Shown piece by piece: positions 23,849-33,985 of a DNA stretch of 64,000 bases (the stretch's first letter is position 1; every line of letters begins with the position of its first letter). Where the stretch lies: positions 1 through 64,000 of the forward strand of contig CANLQD010000009.1 of the NCBI GenBank assembly GCA_947493175.1. Reading direction: 5' to 3'. The notes beneath the pieces were generated by a model. That model was not told the origin of the DNA, did not search any database, and saw only the letters and a program-made list of their open reading frames with translations. This DNA comes from an uncultured Flavobacteriaceae bacterium (lineage in GTDB: Bacteria > Bacteroidota > Bacteroidia > Flavobacteriales > Flavobacteriaceae). A program made the position numbers and the translations under genes.

Positions 23849-24976
23849 ATGTCACACCTTAAATACAGCGCAACGTTCTTGATCCTTCTTTTGATCTGCG
23901 CCCACGCCAATGCCCAAGAAGAACAGGAACCCGAAGCATTGCGCTACCAAGGAATGTGCGTGGGCTCGGAAACCAGGTTCCTCAATTCAAAAATCAACGA
24001 CAAGCACTACAAACTTTACATAAGCCTTCCTGACGGTTATGAAACACAGAAAAACGAAAAATATCCGGTGTTGTATGCCCTCGACGGACAATATGATTTC
24101 GCCTCGATCGTCTCCATTCAAGGTAGCCTAAGATACGACCGCCATTCACCTGAACTTATCATTGTAGGGGTTTCCTATGCTGGGGAAAATCCGGATTACG
24201 AGGCATTACGGGCCAATGATATGACCCCCACGGCACTTCCTCAAATAAAAAACAGTGGGGATGCCGAACAGTTTACGGCCGTGTTCCGAAGTGAGATTAT
24301 ACCCTTTATCGACAAGGAGTACCGAACACAAACCGAAAATAGAACGCTAACGGGCACTTCTTTTGCCGGGCTATATACGCACTACGCACTCTTCAAGGCT
24401 AACGACCTGTTCCATAATTTCGTAATCTGCAACCCGTCATACTGGTATGATAATGGGTATGCCTTTACCCTTGAAAAAGACTACTCCAAAAGCAATGACA
24501 GCTTGAAAGCCAATGTATTTTTGGTAAGCGGCTCCTTAGATTTTACCGTAGATCTGCATCATAAAATGGCTGAACAAATTGCCTCGAGAAAATACAAGGG
24601 CCTGCATTTTAAAAGCAGCATTTCGGAAGGATTAGGACATTCGGGTGCCAAAGCTGAAGGATATTCCAAAGGTATGCTGCATAGTTTTAAGATCAGGGAT
24701 ATTGAACTTTCCGAAGCGCAACTTCAAAAATATGTCGGCACCTATCGTTTTGCTCCTGGAAAAGAAATATCCTTGATTCTTCATGAGGGTCGTTTGGCCA
24801 TAGCACAGTTTGGCAAGCAAACAAACCTTCCCATATACGCCCTTCCCGAAGACGCCTTTTCTTTACAAGGTACTTATAAGATATTTGAATTTAATAAGGA
24901 TAACGAAGGTACCATAAACGGTTTGACCATTGAATTAGGCGCTGACAACTTGGTAACGCTGGCGAAAGTAGACTGA
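23849..24976 (+). CDS. Secreted esterase of the esterase D/enterochelin-esterase-like family
   Basis: A 375-residue alpha/beta hydrolase with a signal peptide (YSATFLILLLICAHANAQEE). Blocks: KHYKLYISLPDGYETQKNE, YPVLYALDGQYDFASIVSIQ, the elbow TLTGTSFAGLYTHYALFKAN with the presumed nucleophile Ser (GTSFAG, a variant of GxSxG), the acid region VFLVSGSLDFTVDLH, and the His in SISEGLGHSGAKAEG. Residues about 290-375 form a small beta domain (LQKYVGTYRFAPGKEISLIL) resembling the DUF3471-type add-on of secreted hydrolases. Periplasmic or extracellular; the natural ester is unknown. A hairpin-bearing repeat lies directly upstream. Confidence 0.87.
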   Translation: MSHLKYSATFLILLLICAHANAQEEQEPEALRYQGMCVGSETRFLNSKINDKHYKLYISLPDGYETQKNEKYPVLYALDGQYDFASIVSIQGSLRYDRHSPELIIVGVSYAGENPDYEALRANDMTPTALPQIKNSGDAEQFTAVFRSEIIPFIDKEYRTQTENRTLTGTSFAGLYTHYALFKANDLFHNFVICNPSYWYDNGYAFTLEKDYSKSNDSLKANVFLVSGSLDFTVDLHHKMAEQIASRKYKGLHFKSSISEGLGHSGAKAEGYSKGMLHSFKIRDIELSEAQLQKYVGTYRFAPGKEISLILHEGRLAIAQFGKQTNLPIYALPEDAFSLQGTYKIFEFNKDNEGTINGLTIELGADNLVTLAKVD

Positions 24977-25207
24977 ACCCTATACCTTTGACCATTGACG
25001 AAGCCCATAAGGCCCTAAAGATTTTTATTCTTTACACTCTTGAGTTAATTCTCGGTGTTAAAAAACAATATGCCAAAGCATTCGTGGATTAACCCAAATG
25101 AGACTGTTTTTATAAGGGAGCACTCCCACTATATTTAGCCAGAAAACCCAATTCGTGCAGATCTGGAACGAAGGAGAAGGGACCATCAAACTTAAAACAC
25201 TTTAAAA

Positions 25208-25639
25208 ATGAAGTTAGGAAAACCGATATTGCTACTTTCAGCGCTGCTTACGACTGCACTTTGTGTTGAAGCACAAACTATTTATGGAGAATGGAAAACT
25301 ATTGATGACGAGACCGGAGAAGCAAAATCGATTGTAAAAATCTACGAGGAACAAGGAAAAGTGTATGGAAAAATAGTCTCTCTACTCAAAGAAGAAGATA
25401 AAGGTAAGCTTTGCACTAAATGCGAAGGAGATGATAAAAATGAGCCGATCGAAGGTCTTGTCATCATTAAAGACTTGGTCGCAGACGACAACGAATTCGA
25501 AGACGGTACCATCTTTGATCCTAAAAAGGGAAAACGATACGATTGTGAGATTTGGCTCGATGAAGATAATCCCGACAAACTAAATGTCCGGGGTTACGTG
25601 GGTTTCTTCTATCGAACCCAAGAGTGGTTCCGCAAATAA
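25208..25639 (+). CDS. DUF2147 domain-containing secreted protein
   Basis: A 143-residue protein with a signal peptide (KPILLLSALLTTALCVEAQT) and a single DUF2147 domain: IYGEWKTIDDETGEAKSIVK, IYEEQGKVYGKIVSLL, LCTKCEGDDKNEPIEGLVII, EDGTIFDPKKGKRYDCEIWL, LNVRGYVGFFYRTQEWFRK. The domain is a lipocalin-like beta barrel common in Proteobacteria and Bacteroidota, predicted periplasmic, function unknown. Two cysteines (LCTKCEG) plus one in YDCEIW could form a disulfide. It has its own upstream region of about 230 bases and appears monocistronic. Confidence 0.9.
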   Translation: MKLGKPILLLSALLTTALCVEAQTIYGEWKTIDDETGEAKSIVKIYEEQGKVYGKIVSLLKEEDKGKLCTKCEGDDKNEPIEGLVIIKDLVADDNEFEDGTIFDPKKGKRYDCEIWLDEDNPDKLNVRGYVGFFYRTQEWFRK

Positions 25640-25734
25640 TATCAGTTCAATACCAAGGGACCTGAACTTACAACTTATTCTATACATCTTTCCGAATAAG
25701 TAAAACACACAAAAACAACCTCTTCGAAGATGCT

Positions 25735-26691
25735 TTAATTTGGCCTACTAAATGCAACTTCAGGGTTCTTTTGTTTCTGCTCGCGAAACAAACGTTGCTG
25801 TTGTTTGACCGTTAGCGTACTGCCATCGTGGCTCCATCCCGGTGGCCCAAAAATATACATGAGTTTATGCGAGAGCTTTGGTGATTTTTTAACATCGTTC
25901 CAAATATCCTTGAACTCATGCGTCAAGATTACCAAAGGATTGTAGGAGTCCGGCGCATGAATAACCCCAAATTTTACATCCACATCATCATCCAATTCTT
26001 TCCAAGTACCGAATAACTTGTCGAAGATGTTTAAAAAGCCTCCGTGATTTTTATCCAGATACTCCACATTTTGTGAATGGTGTACTTGATGCATGGTATG
26101 GGTATTGAAGATTTTTTCGACCCAACCCATTTTTGGCACATATTTGGAATGCAGCTGAAATTGCCAAAACGATTCGATGGCCAAACAAAAAATGACCACT
26201 TCTACGGGGAACCCTATCGCGGGCATCCACATATAGAAAAAAGGTTTGTACAATAGGGTAAACCAGCCGTTCCGAATGGCAGTACCCAAATTAAAGTGGT
26301 CCGAGGAGTGATGCACGATATGCGCTGCCCAAAGAATACGTATCTCATGGTTGGCCCGGTGAAACCAATAGTAGGTGAAATCATCGGCTAACTGGCATAT
26401 CAAAAAAATATACCACTCGTAACCAAACGATTTGTACCCCATGATATTCGTACGAACACCATCGACCATCGGGTTAAAAAGTTCATACGTGAAGTTAAAG
26501 ACAACAATAAGTACGGTTACTTTGACCAATGGCCCCAGAATAGCAGATCCGACACCCATGGCACCACTAGCCATCAAATCTTTCCAAACATACAAGTCTT
26601 CATTGTCGTGCGTTTTACTATAGGTAAGCTCCAATAAAATAAAGGCTATAAAACACGGTACACCGTAAATGAGGGGGTTCGTTAAATCCAT
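25735..26691 (-). CDS. Sterol desaturase/fatty acid hydroxylase family protein
   Basis: A 318-residue integral membrane di-iron oxygenase. Three histidine clusters are visible: FHRANHEIRILWAAHIVHHS (HRANH and HIVHH), and HTMHQVHHSQNVEYLDKNHG. Membrane segments flank them (CFIAFILLELTY, VTVLIVVFNFTYELF, YIFLICQLADDFTYYWF). The family hydroxylates or desaturates lipids, sterol-like or fatty-acyl; in Bacteroidota candidate substrates include sphingolipid, ornithine-lipid or carotenoid chains, none of which can be chosen from sequence. Starts at ATG 26691; convergent with the DUF2147 gene. Confidence 0.92.
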   Translation of the reverse strand: MDLTNPLIYGVPCFIAFILLELTYSKTHDNEDLYVWKDLMASGAMGVGSAILGPLVKVTVLIVVFNFTYELFNPMVDGVRTNIMGYKSFGYEWYIFLICQLADDFTYYWFHRANHEIRILWAAHIVHHSSDHFNLGTAIRNGWFTLLYKPFFYMWMPAIGFPVEVVIFCLAIESFWQFQLHSKYVPKMGWVEKIFNTHTMHQVHHSQNVEYLDKNHGGFLNIFDKLFGTWKELDDDVDVKFGVIHAPDSYNPLVILTHEFKDIWNDVKKSPKLSHKLMYIFGPPGWSHDGSTLTVKQQQRLFREQKQKNPEVAFSRPN

Positions 26692-26798
26692 TCGTTGGTT
26701 TAAATTTTGCTAAATATAGAGAATATCAATTCAAATGAGGTGGTTGTTCAACAGTTAACGGTAAATGGAGGTAAATCCCTGCCCAAACCATCAACAAA

Positions 26799-27230
26799 CT
26801 AGCGGTTTAACTTTCGCAGCAGGTCGTTCTGTTCTTTCATCAACTGTTCCAAACTAGCCAATAGTTCGATATCTTTTGGTGTCTTTACTTGCTTGTTTTT
26901 AGGATCTTCGGCCTTGTCCCTAAATCGGTTGACTCCCTTCAGCACCAAAAAGATGGTCATGGCAATGATCCCAAAATCGATAACCACTTCTATTAACGCA
27001 CCATAACCAATTGCTATTTCGTCTATGGTATCCGAAGCTTCCCGTAACACCCATTTTTTATCGGAAAAGGTAACACCCTCTGTCATGAGTGAGAGCGGAG
27101 GCATTACAATTCTTTTCACCAAAACATTTACGATGGCATTAAAGGCCGTACCGATAATGATACCGATGGCCATGTCGATCATATTGCCTTTGATAGCAAA
27201 ATTCTTGAACTCCGTAATAAGTTTTTTCAT
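26799..27230 (-). CDS. mscL: Large-conductance mechanosensitive channel MscL
   Basis: A 143-residue channel subunit; the pentamer opens under membrane tension to release solutes during hypo-osmotic shock. The N-terminal amphipathic helix and TM1 read FKNFAIKGNMIDMAIGIIIG and TAFNAIVNVLVKRIVMPPLS; TM2 is VVIDFGIIAMTIFLVLKGVN; the C-terminal bundle is LASLEQLMKEQNDLLRKL. The loop between them (FSDKKWVLREASDTIDEIAI) is typical of flavobacteria. The start codon lies three bases after the parC stop, so it is the last gene of the parE-parC-mscL operon. Confidence 0.96.
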   Translation of the reverse strand: MKKLITEFKNFAIKGNMIDMAIGIIIGTAFNAIVNVLVKRIVMPPLSLMTEGVTFSDKKWVLREASDTIDEIAIGYGALIEVVIDFGIIAMTIFLVLKGVNRFRDKAEDPKNKQVKTPKDIELLASLEQLMKEQNDLLRKLNR

Positions 27231-27233
27231 GGT

Positions 27234-29987
27234 CTAAAATAAAGTCAAGGCACCGTCTTCTCCGGTTTCATCGGAATCACCATTATTTTTGGCACCATTT
27301 TCACCCTCCTCTTTAGACGTTGCCCCTTGTTCATTGGCTCCAAGACTTTCTTCATCGACAACTTCTATTTCTTCGGGCTTTGGTGGTTCCGGTGCTTCAT
27401 ACGGAAGCGGTTCCAACGTATTTATTTCCAGTACCTTTTCTTTGGTAAGTTGATTTCCCATGGCTGAAATACCTTTGATCGCGATGAATTCTTCCAAATT
27501 TAATTGCAGGTTCTCCTTGCGATCCTGCCCTCTTTTTTTGGCAAAAACAATCTCGGCCTGTGGTCGGTAATCGGTAAAAATTGCCTCCAAATAAGATTTA
27601 GGATGCCCCGTAATGATTTGTTCTTCCTTATCGGCATTCTCGATTAGAAACCGTTTAACATAGAACAGTTCTTTTTCTCCTTCCCAGTAAATCACCGTCA
27701 GTGGTTTCTTGGGTTCCCATTTCTCCAAAACGATCATAGAGTCCTGGAACCGCAAGGTCAATTCGGGAATTACAGTTTTAACGATGCCTTTCTGATTGAC
27801 GATCAATAAGCGGTCATCGCTGGTGAACTCACCTAAGAACTCACCTCGATTGTCTGTGTTCAACCGCTGAACGGTATCATCGAACCAAAGTTTTCTTGGT
27901 TTTAGGGTCGAAAGCCCTTTTTCCTTCAATTCTATTCGCTTTACACTGTACTTGGTTACGATATTCCCTTTGGAGGCCCTCCCCTTGATCAACACATCGG
28001 CAAAATCGATATCCCACTTCAGTTTTTTAATGCTACCTACTTGTCGCAATAAAACGGTGACTACTTCCGCCTCTCCGTTCGGATTCGCAGAAAAATATGA
28101 AACATCGGTACCGGCCTTACCGGTTCCCAAATCATACACCTTGTCTCTTGTGATACTCGTTACCGCAAAGCGTTTGATGTAAGTCGCTCCTCCCCTGCCA
28201 TCTTTGTAGATCATATTGTAGATGGTACGCTTATCCTTTTTCTTAAAAACGGCGACATGTAAAATATTTTTTCCGACAAAGGTTTTGGAATCGACCCTGG
28301 TCACCATCATTTTCCCCTCCTTGGTAAACACGATGATATCATCGATATCGCTACAATCGGTCACATATTCGTCGCGTCGCATAGAGGTACCTACAAACCC
28401 TTCTTCCCTATTTACATACAATTTGGTATTGCGAATAACGACTTTGGTCGCTTCGATATCGTCGAAAATGCGAATTTCCGACTTGCGCTCCCTCTCTTTT
28501 CCGTAAGTATCCTTTAGCTTTTTGAAATAATCGATGGCAAAGTCGATTAAATGCTCCAAGTGGTGTTTTACCTCGGCGATTTTTTGCTCCAGATTATCTA
28601 AATGCTCTTGCGCCTTATCCAAATCGAATTTGGAAATACGTTTAATTCGAATTTCGGTGAGGCGAACGATATCCTCTTTGGTAACCGCTCTTTTTAAATT
28701 TTTGATATGGGGCTTTAATCCTTTTTCAATTGCGGAAATAACGCCTTCCCAAGTTTCTTCCTCCTCAATATCTCGATAAATACGATTTTCGATGAAAATT
28801 CGTTCGAGCGATGCGTAATGCCATTGTTCTTCAAGTTCATTGAGCTGTATCTCCAATTCTTGCTTCAACAAATCGACCGTCGCATCGGTAGAACGCCTGA
28901 GCATTTCGGTGACACCGATAAATAGGGGCTTGTTATCCTCTATAATACAGGCCAATGGTGAGATAGATGACTCACAGGAAGTAAAGGCATAGAGTGCATC
29001 AATGGTCTTATCTGGGGAAATACCCGAAGGAAGGTGCACCAAAATCTCGACTTCGGCGGCCGTATTGTCCTCGATTTTTTTAATCTTTATTTTCCCTTTA
29101 TCGTTCGCTTTTAAAATCGAATCTATCAATGAGGAAGTATTCGTACCGTAGGGTATCTCACTGATAACCACCGTATTTTTGTCTAACTGCGAAATCTTGG
29201 CCCGCACCCGTATTTTACCGCCTCTAAGTCCGTCATTGTAATTGCTCACATCGATGATACCAGCGGTAGGGAAGTCGGGAAACAGTTTAAATCGTTGCCC
29301 CTTTAAATGTTTGATGGAAGCATCGATCAACTCATTGAAATTGTGCGGTAATACTTTGGTAGAGAGTCCTACCGCAATTCCCTCCGCTCCTTGTGCCAAT
29401 AACAAGGGAAATTTCACGGGAAGGTTGATCGGCTCTTTTTTTCTGCCGTCGTAAGAAAGCTGCCAGTCGGTAATTTTAGGGCTGAAAACCACCTCTAAGG
29501 CAAACTTGGAAAGACGCGCTTCGATATATCGGCTAGCGGCCGCCCTGTCTCCCGTAAGGATGTTTCCCCAGTTACCTTGCGTATCGATCAACAGGTCTTT
29601 TTGACCTATTTGCACCATGGCGTCCGCGATACTGGCGTCCCCATGAGGGTGGTATTGCATGGTGTGCCCCACGACATTGGCGACCTTATTGTAACGGCCG
29701 TCATCGAGCTCTTTTAAAGCATGCATAATACGGCGCTGTACCGGCTTGAAGCCATCCTCTATAGCGGGTACGGCTCTTTCTAGAATTACATAGGAAGCGT
29801 AATCCAAGAACCAATCTTTGTACATACCCGATACTCGGGTAAGGGCATCGTCCTGGACCGCATCCTGTTCCGAACCGTCGGCCGATGCATCTGCCGAAAC
29901 ATCGTTTGTATTTTCTCCAGAATCTGTATTTTCAGAGGGCTCCCCCGCTTCGTCGGCGGGTAAATTCAAATCGTCATTTTCTTCCAT
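27234..29987 (-). CDS. parC: DNA topoisomerase IV subunit A (gyrase A family)
   Basis: A 917-residue breakage-reunion subunit that, with ParE, decatenates daughter chromosomes. A low-complexity acidic N-terminus (residues 1-45) precedes the catalytic core: GFKPVQRRIMHALKEL, QYHPHGDASIADAMVQIG, GNILTGDRAAASRYIEARLS with active-site Tyr154. A coiled coil (LDKAQEHLDNLEQKIAEVKH) is followed by a beta-pinwheel-like C-terminal domain and another acidic, disordered tail (GENGAKNNGDSDETGEDG). Assigned to ParC rather than GyrA because of its pairing with a 620-residue ParE-type subunit 24 bases upstream and the divergent C-terminal domain. Operon with parE and mscL. Confidence 0.93.
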   Translation of the reverse strand: MEENDDLNLPADEAGEPSENTDSGENTNDVSADASADGSEQDAVQDDALTRVSGMYKDWFLDYASYVILERAVPAIEDGFKPVQRRIMHALKELDDGRYNKVANVVGHTMQYHPHGDASIADAMVQIGQKDLLIDTQGNWGNILTGDRAAASRYIEARLSKFALEVVFSPKITDWQLSYDGRKKEPINLPVKFPLLLAQGAEGIAVGLSTKVLPHNFNELIDASIKHLKGQRFKLFPDFPTAGIIDVSNYNDGLRGGKIRVRAKISQLDKNTVVISEIPYGTNTSSLIDSILKANDKGKIKIKKIEDNTAAEVEILVHLPSGISPDKTIDALYAFTSCESSISPLACIIEDNKPLFIGVTEMLRRSTDATVDLLKQELEIQLNELEEQWHYASLERIFIENRIYRDIEEEETWEGVISAIEKGLKPHIKNLKRAVTKEDIVRLTEIRIKRISKFDLDKAQEHLDNLEQKIAEVKHHLEHLIDFAIDYFKKLKDTYGKERERKSEIRIFDDIEATKVVIRNTKLYVNREEGFVGTSMRRDEYVTDCSDIDDIIVFTKEGKMMVTRVDSKTFVGKNILHVAVFKKKDKRTIYNMIYKDGRGGATYIKRFAVTSITRDKVYDLGTGKAGTDVSYFSANPNGEAEVVTVLLRQVGSIKKLKWDIDFADVLIKGRASKGNIVTKYSVKRIELKEKGLSTLKPRKLWFDDTVQRLNTDNRGEFLGEFTSDDRLLIVNQKGIVKTVIPELTLRFQDSMIVLEKWEPKKPLTVIYWEGEKELFYVKRFLIENADKEEQIITGHPKSYLEAIFTDYRPQAEIVFAKKRGQDRKENLQLNLEEFIAIKGISAMGNQLTKEKVLEINTLEPLPYEAPEPPKPEEIEVVDEESLGANEQGATSKEEGENGAKNNGDSDETGEDGALTLF

Positions 29988-30011
29988 TCGGAAAAGTTCG
30001 TATTAGTTTGG

Positions 30012-31874
30012 TTATGATTGGTTTTCTTCGACTAAGTCTATCTCTACTTTAAGGTTTTCTATAATAAATTCTTGTCGGCTTGGCGTGTTTTTGCCCATAT
30101 AAAAACTTAACAGTTCTTCGATAGACATGGCCTTATCGAGCATCACCGGTTCTAGGCGAATATCGTCCCCTATAAAATGCTTGAACTCATCGGGCGAGAT
30201 TTCACCCAGCCCCTTAAACCTTGTAATCTCTGGTTTTCCCTTCAACTTGTGGATAGCGTCTTTCCGTTCTTCTTCACTATAACAGTAGATGGTCTCCTTT
30301 TTGTTTCGGACTCGAAACAACGGTGTCTGCAAAATATACAGATGCCCTTCTTTGATCAACTCGGGGAAAAACTGGAGAAAAAACGTGATCAACAGCAGGC
30401 GAATGTGCATACCATCTACATCGGCATCCGTGGCAATAACGATATTGTTGTAGCGAAGGTCTTCCATCGATTCCTCGATATTCAAAGCCGCTTGCAACAG
30501 ATTGAATTCCTCGTTTTCATATACGATTTTCTTGGACATCCCGTAGGAGTTCAAAGGCTTACCACGAAGACTAAAGACCGCTTGGGTATTCACGTCCCTC
30601 GATTTGGTAATGGAACCTGAGGCGGAATCCCCCTCTGTAATAAACAGGGTACTATCCAATCGATTGTCCTTTTTCATATCACCCAAATGCACCCGACAGT
30701 CCCTTAGCTTTTTGTTGTGCAGACTCGATTTCTTCGCCCGATCCCTAGCCAATTTGCGAATACCGGAAAGCTCCTTACGCTCTTTCTCGGCCATCATGAT
30801 CTTGCGCTGTAGCTTTTCGGCCGTTTCCGAATTCTTGTGGAGGTAGTTATCGAGGTACTTCCCAACAAAATCGTTTACATAGGTACGAACTGTAGGGAAG
30901 TCCCCTCCCATTTCGGTCGACCCCAACTTTGTCTTGGTCTGACTCTCGAAAACGGGCTCCATCACCTTGATCGAAATGGCCGATATAATCGATTTTCGAA
31001 TATCGGAAGCATCATAGTTCTTACCATAAAAATCACGAACCGTTTTAACAATGGCCTCCCGGAATGCAGATTGATGGGTACCCCCTTGGGTAGTATGCTG
31101 TCCGTTCACGAACGAATGATAGGCCTCACTATATTGTGTTTTGCTGTGGGTAATGGCCACTTCGATATCATCGCCTTTTAGATGTATAACCGGGTACAAC
31201 ATATCATCGGCGTTGTTGTTGTCTTCCAACAAATCTTTAAGCCCGTTCTCGGAATGAAACTTTTCCCCATTAAAAACAATGGTAAGTCCCGGATTCAAAT
31301 AGACGTAATTCTTGAGCATGCGTTCTACATACTCATTGCGGTATTTGAATTTTTTAAAAATTCCTTCGTCCGGGATAAAGGTGACCTTGGTCCCTTTTCG
31401 CTTAGAGGTCTCGGAGGGACCTTCCTCCACCACCAAATCTCCCTGCTTAAACTGTGCGGTCTTTATCTGATTTTCGCGTGATGATTGCACTTCAAAAAAA
31501 CTGGAAAGGGCATTCACCGCCTTGGTACCGACTCCGTTAAGTCCGACAGACTTTTTAAAGGCCCTGCTATCGTATTTACCACCCGTATTCATCTTGGATA
31601 CCACATCGACCACCTTTCCGAGCGGAATGCCGCGACCGTAATCCCGTACTTTTACGGTTTGGTCCTTGATACTGATCTCAATGGTCTTACCTGCCCCCAT
31701 AACAAACTCATCGATACAGTTATCAATGACTTCTTTAAGAAGGATATAGATACCATCATCTGCAGAAGAGCCATCCCCCAACTTCCCGATGTACATTCCG
31801 GGACGCAAACGAATATGCTCTTTCCAATCGAGCGAACGGATGTTATCTTCGGTATATTGGCTTTTTTGCGACAT
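30012..31874 (-). CDS. parE: DNA topoisomerase IV subunit B
   Basis: A 620-residue ATPase subunit. GHKL motifs: VIDNCIDEFVMGAG, KVRDYGRGIPLGKVVDVVSK and KSVGLNGVGTKAVNALSS. Transducer domain SFVNGQHTTQGGTHQSAFRE. TOPRIM: LFITEGDSASGSITKSRDVN, FSLRGKPLNSYGMSKK, IVIATDADVDGMHIRLLLIT. The short length without the GyrB insert, and the Q-TTQGGTH form of the transducer, fit ParE. Start ATG at 31874 gives MSQKSQYTEDNIRSLDWKEH, the usual flavobacterial N-terminus. First gene of parE-parC-mscL; the promoter should lie in 31875-32000. Confidence 0.96.
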   Translation of the reverse strand: MSQKSQYTEDNIRSLDWKEHIRLRPGMYIGKLGDGSSADDGIYILLKEVIDNCIDEFVMGAGKTIEISIKDQTVKVRDYGRGIPLGKVVDVVSKMNTGGKYDSRAFKKSVGLNGVGTKAVNALSSFFEVQSSRENQIKTAQFKQGDLVVEEGPSETSKRKGTKVTFIPDEGIFKKFKYRNEYVERMLKNYVYLNPGLTIVFNGEKFHSENGLKDLLEDNNNADDMLYPVIHLKGDDIEVAITHSKTQYSEAYHSFVNGQHTTQGGTHQSAFREAIVKTVRDFYGKNYDASDIRKSIISAISIKVMEPVFESQTKTKLGSTEMGGDFPTVRTYVNDFVGKYLDNYLHKNSETAEKLQRKIMMAEKERKELSGIRKLARDRAKKSSLHNKKLRDCRVHLGDMKKDNRLDSTLFITEGDSASGSITKSRDVNTQAVFSLRGKPLNSYGMSKKIVYENEEFNLLQAALNIEESMEDLRYNNIVIATDADVDGMHIRLLLITFFLQFFPELIKEGHLYILQTPLFRVRNKKETIYCYSEEERKDAIHKLKGKPEITRFKGLGEISPDEFKHFIGDDIRLEPVMLDKAMSIEELLSFYMGKNTPSRQEFIIENLKVEIDLVEENQS

Positions 31875-32000
31875 GTGACGGGGTTTTGAGAAAGTGTTGC
31901 TAAAGATAACACGACTCGTAAAAAGATAAAACCCCTTACTGTTAAAGTAATTAACAAAGAAAATAAGGAGATTGTTGATAGCCCCTAACCCCTAAGGGGC

Positions 32001-33095
32001 TTATACGTTAAATCTAAAATGCATCACATCGCCGTCTTTGACCGTATATTCTTTACCTTCTACACGCATTTTGCCGGCCTCTTTCACCTTTGCCTCACTA
32101 CCGTACTGTATATAGTCATTATAAGAAATGACTTCGGCACGAATAAAACCTTTTTCAAAATCGGTATGTATAACTCCTGCCGCCTGTGGCGCCGTGGCAC
32201 CGATAGGAATCGTCCAAGCACGTACTTCTTTGACCCCGGCCGTAAAGTACGTCTCCAAATCCAGCAATTTGTAAGCCCCTCGAATCAGTTTCGCAGAACC
32301 TGGTTCCGACAGTCCTAGATCTTCCAAGAAGAGTTGACGTTCGTCATAGGTTTCCAATTCGGTAATATCCGCTTCGGTTCCTACCGCCAAAAATATGACT
32401 TCCGCTTTTTCGTTGGCAACTGCTTCCTTTACTTTTTCCACATAGGCATTTCCTGTTGCCGCAGCCTCTTCGTCAACATTACACACGTACATGACAGGCT
32501 TATCGGTAATAAACTGTAAAGGCGTTACATACTCGGTCCTTGCATCTTCTTCAATATCAATAGCGCGCACCGAGGTACCTGCTTCCAAACCTTCTTTTAG
32601 CTGCAGCAGCACGGCTTCTTCTTTTTGAGCTTCCTTATTTCCGGTTTTTGCCGCTCGTTTTACCTTGTCCAATTTCTTTTCTACGGTTTCAAGATCTTTC
32701 AACTGTAGCTCCATATCAATGGTCTCCTTATCGCGGATAGGATCCACCGAACCATCGACATGAACAATATTATCATTATCAAAACAGCGCAGTACATGCA
32801 AAATGGCATCGGTCTCCCTAATATTTCCCAAAAACTGATTGCCCAAACCTTCGCCCTTACTCGCTCCTTTGACCAAACCTGCAATATCGACAATCTCTAC
32901 CGTAGCGGGTATTACACGTTCCGGATTCACTAGACCCTCCAACTTTTGAATACGTTCATCGGGAACGTTCACTACCCCAATATTGGGCTCTATGGTACAA
33001 AAAGGAAAATTGGCACTTTGGGCCTTTGCGTTCGAAAGGCAATTAAAAAGGGTGGATTTCCCTACATTGGGCAATCCTACGATACCTGCTTTCAT
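32001..33095 (-). CDS. ychF: Redox-regulated P-loop ATPase YchF (Obg family)
   Basis: A 364-residue universal TRAFAC protein that binds ribosomes and prefers ATP over GTP; linked to translation and oxidative stress response. G1 motif MKAGIVGLPNVGKSTLFNCL; switch region EIVDIAGLVKGASKGEGLGN; helical insert EKKLDKVKRAAKTGNKEAQK; the altered G4 motif appears as VCNVDEEAAA; the C-terminal TGS domain ends GKEYTVKDGDVMHFRFNV. Length and motifs fit the family exactly. It appears monocistronic; a hairpin GCCCCT/AGGGGC directly follows its stop codon (31981-32000). Confidence 0.97.
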   Translation of the reverse strand: MKAGIVGLPNVGKSTLFNCLSNAKAQSANFPFCTIEPNIGVVNVPDERIQKLEGLVNPERVIPATVEIVDIAGLVKGASKGEGLGNQFLGNIRETDAILHVLRCFDNDNIVHVDGSVDPIRDKETIDMELQLKDLETVEKKLDKVKRAAKTGNKEAQKEEAVLLQLKEGLEAGTSVRAIDIEEDARTEYVTPLQFITDKPVMYVCNVDEEAAATGNAYVEKVKEAVANEKAEVIFLAVGTEADITELETYDERQLFLEDLGLSEPGSAKLIRGAYKLLDLETYFTAGVKEVRAWTIPIGATAPQAAGVIHTDFEKGFIRAEVISYNDYIQYGSEAKVKEAGKMRVEGKEYTVKDGDVMHFRFNV

Positions 33096-33333
33096 TTTTC
33101 AGAAGTTAAACACTAGACCTAAGACGCTAGATTTTATTTCGGGCGCAAAGATAGTTGATACATTTATATTACATAGACTTCTAGTTACCGAAAAAAAGAC
33201 AGCATTACAACATTTCTATTTCAACTCCGATTTGACGCCTCTCAATAGATACAAAAACCAACTCTTTGAAGATTTCTTAATACTTATGTAGGAATTTAAC
33301 TTATATTTAGGACAGCCCTCTTAAAAACTTACC

Positions 33334-33900
33334 ATGGAAATATCCTCTGAAAAAGCAGTTTGGGACTTTTTTGTCGGCGGTGATTTGAACGCCTTTTCCA
33401 CCCTGTTCAAACACTACTATTCGCCCTTGTACAATTACGGAATCCGTATTTCAAACAATCCTGATATTACCGAAGATTGCCTACAGGATTTTTTTGTATA
33501 CCTCTATGAACATCGCTCGTCTTTAGGCCATGTAAGGCAGGTAAAAGCATACCTTTTTGTTTCGTATAGAAGGGCTTTGGTCAAAACACTACAAAAACAA
33601 CATTTAATGCGGTCGTTGGAAGAAACCGATACCGTGTTCCTCTTTTCTCAAGAAGAGATTCGGATCGGGGAAACGTTTTCTACACAACGTGCAAAAACCT
33701 TAGAGGCTATATTGAACCAACTTTCCCCCCGCGAACGGGAAGTTATTTATCTGAAGTACTACAGCAATCTCAAAAATCCTGAGATTACCGAGGTAATGAA
33801 TATCTCGTATCAAAGTGTCCTGAACACCCTTCAAAAGGCTTTCGCAAAACTTAGAAGTCGTCTCGAAACCGCAGCGATACGGGAGGTTTTAAAAAAATAG
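33334..33900 (+). CDS. ECF-type RNA polymerase sigma factor (FecI-like)
   Basis: A 188-residue sigma factor. Region 2: TLFKHYYSPLYNYGIRISNN and DITEDCLQDFFVYLYEHRSS. Region 4: LSPREREVIYLKYYSNLKNP and EITEVMNISYQSVLNTLQKA, the helix-turn-helix that reads -35-type elements. It is followed by a FecR-type anti-sigma factor (85 bases on) and a TonB receptor with an STN domain, the three-component surface-signalling arrangement: ligand binding at the receptor relieves FecR and frees this sigma factor. The target promoters probably include the receptor gene itself. Confidence 0.94.
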   Translation: MEISSEKAVWDFFVGGDLNAFSTLFKHYYSPLYNYGIRISNNPDITEDCLQDFFVYLYEHRSSLGHVRQVKAYLFVSYRRALVKTLQKQHLMRSLEETDTVFLFSQEEIRIGETFSTQRAKTLEAILNQLSPREREVIYLKYYSNLKNPEITEVMNISYQSVLNTLQKAFAKLRSRLETAAIREVLKK

Positions 33901-33985
33901 CTTTCTTTTTTAAAAAAATAGGGTATAAAAGTCATTATATCCTCTCTTTCTAATGTAGGCACCTACCAACAAAGCCAACGATTAG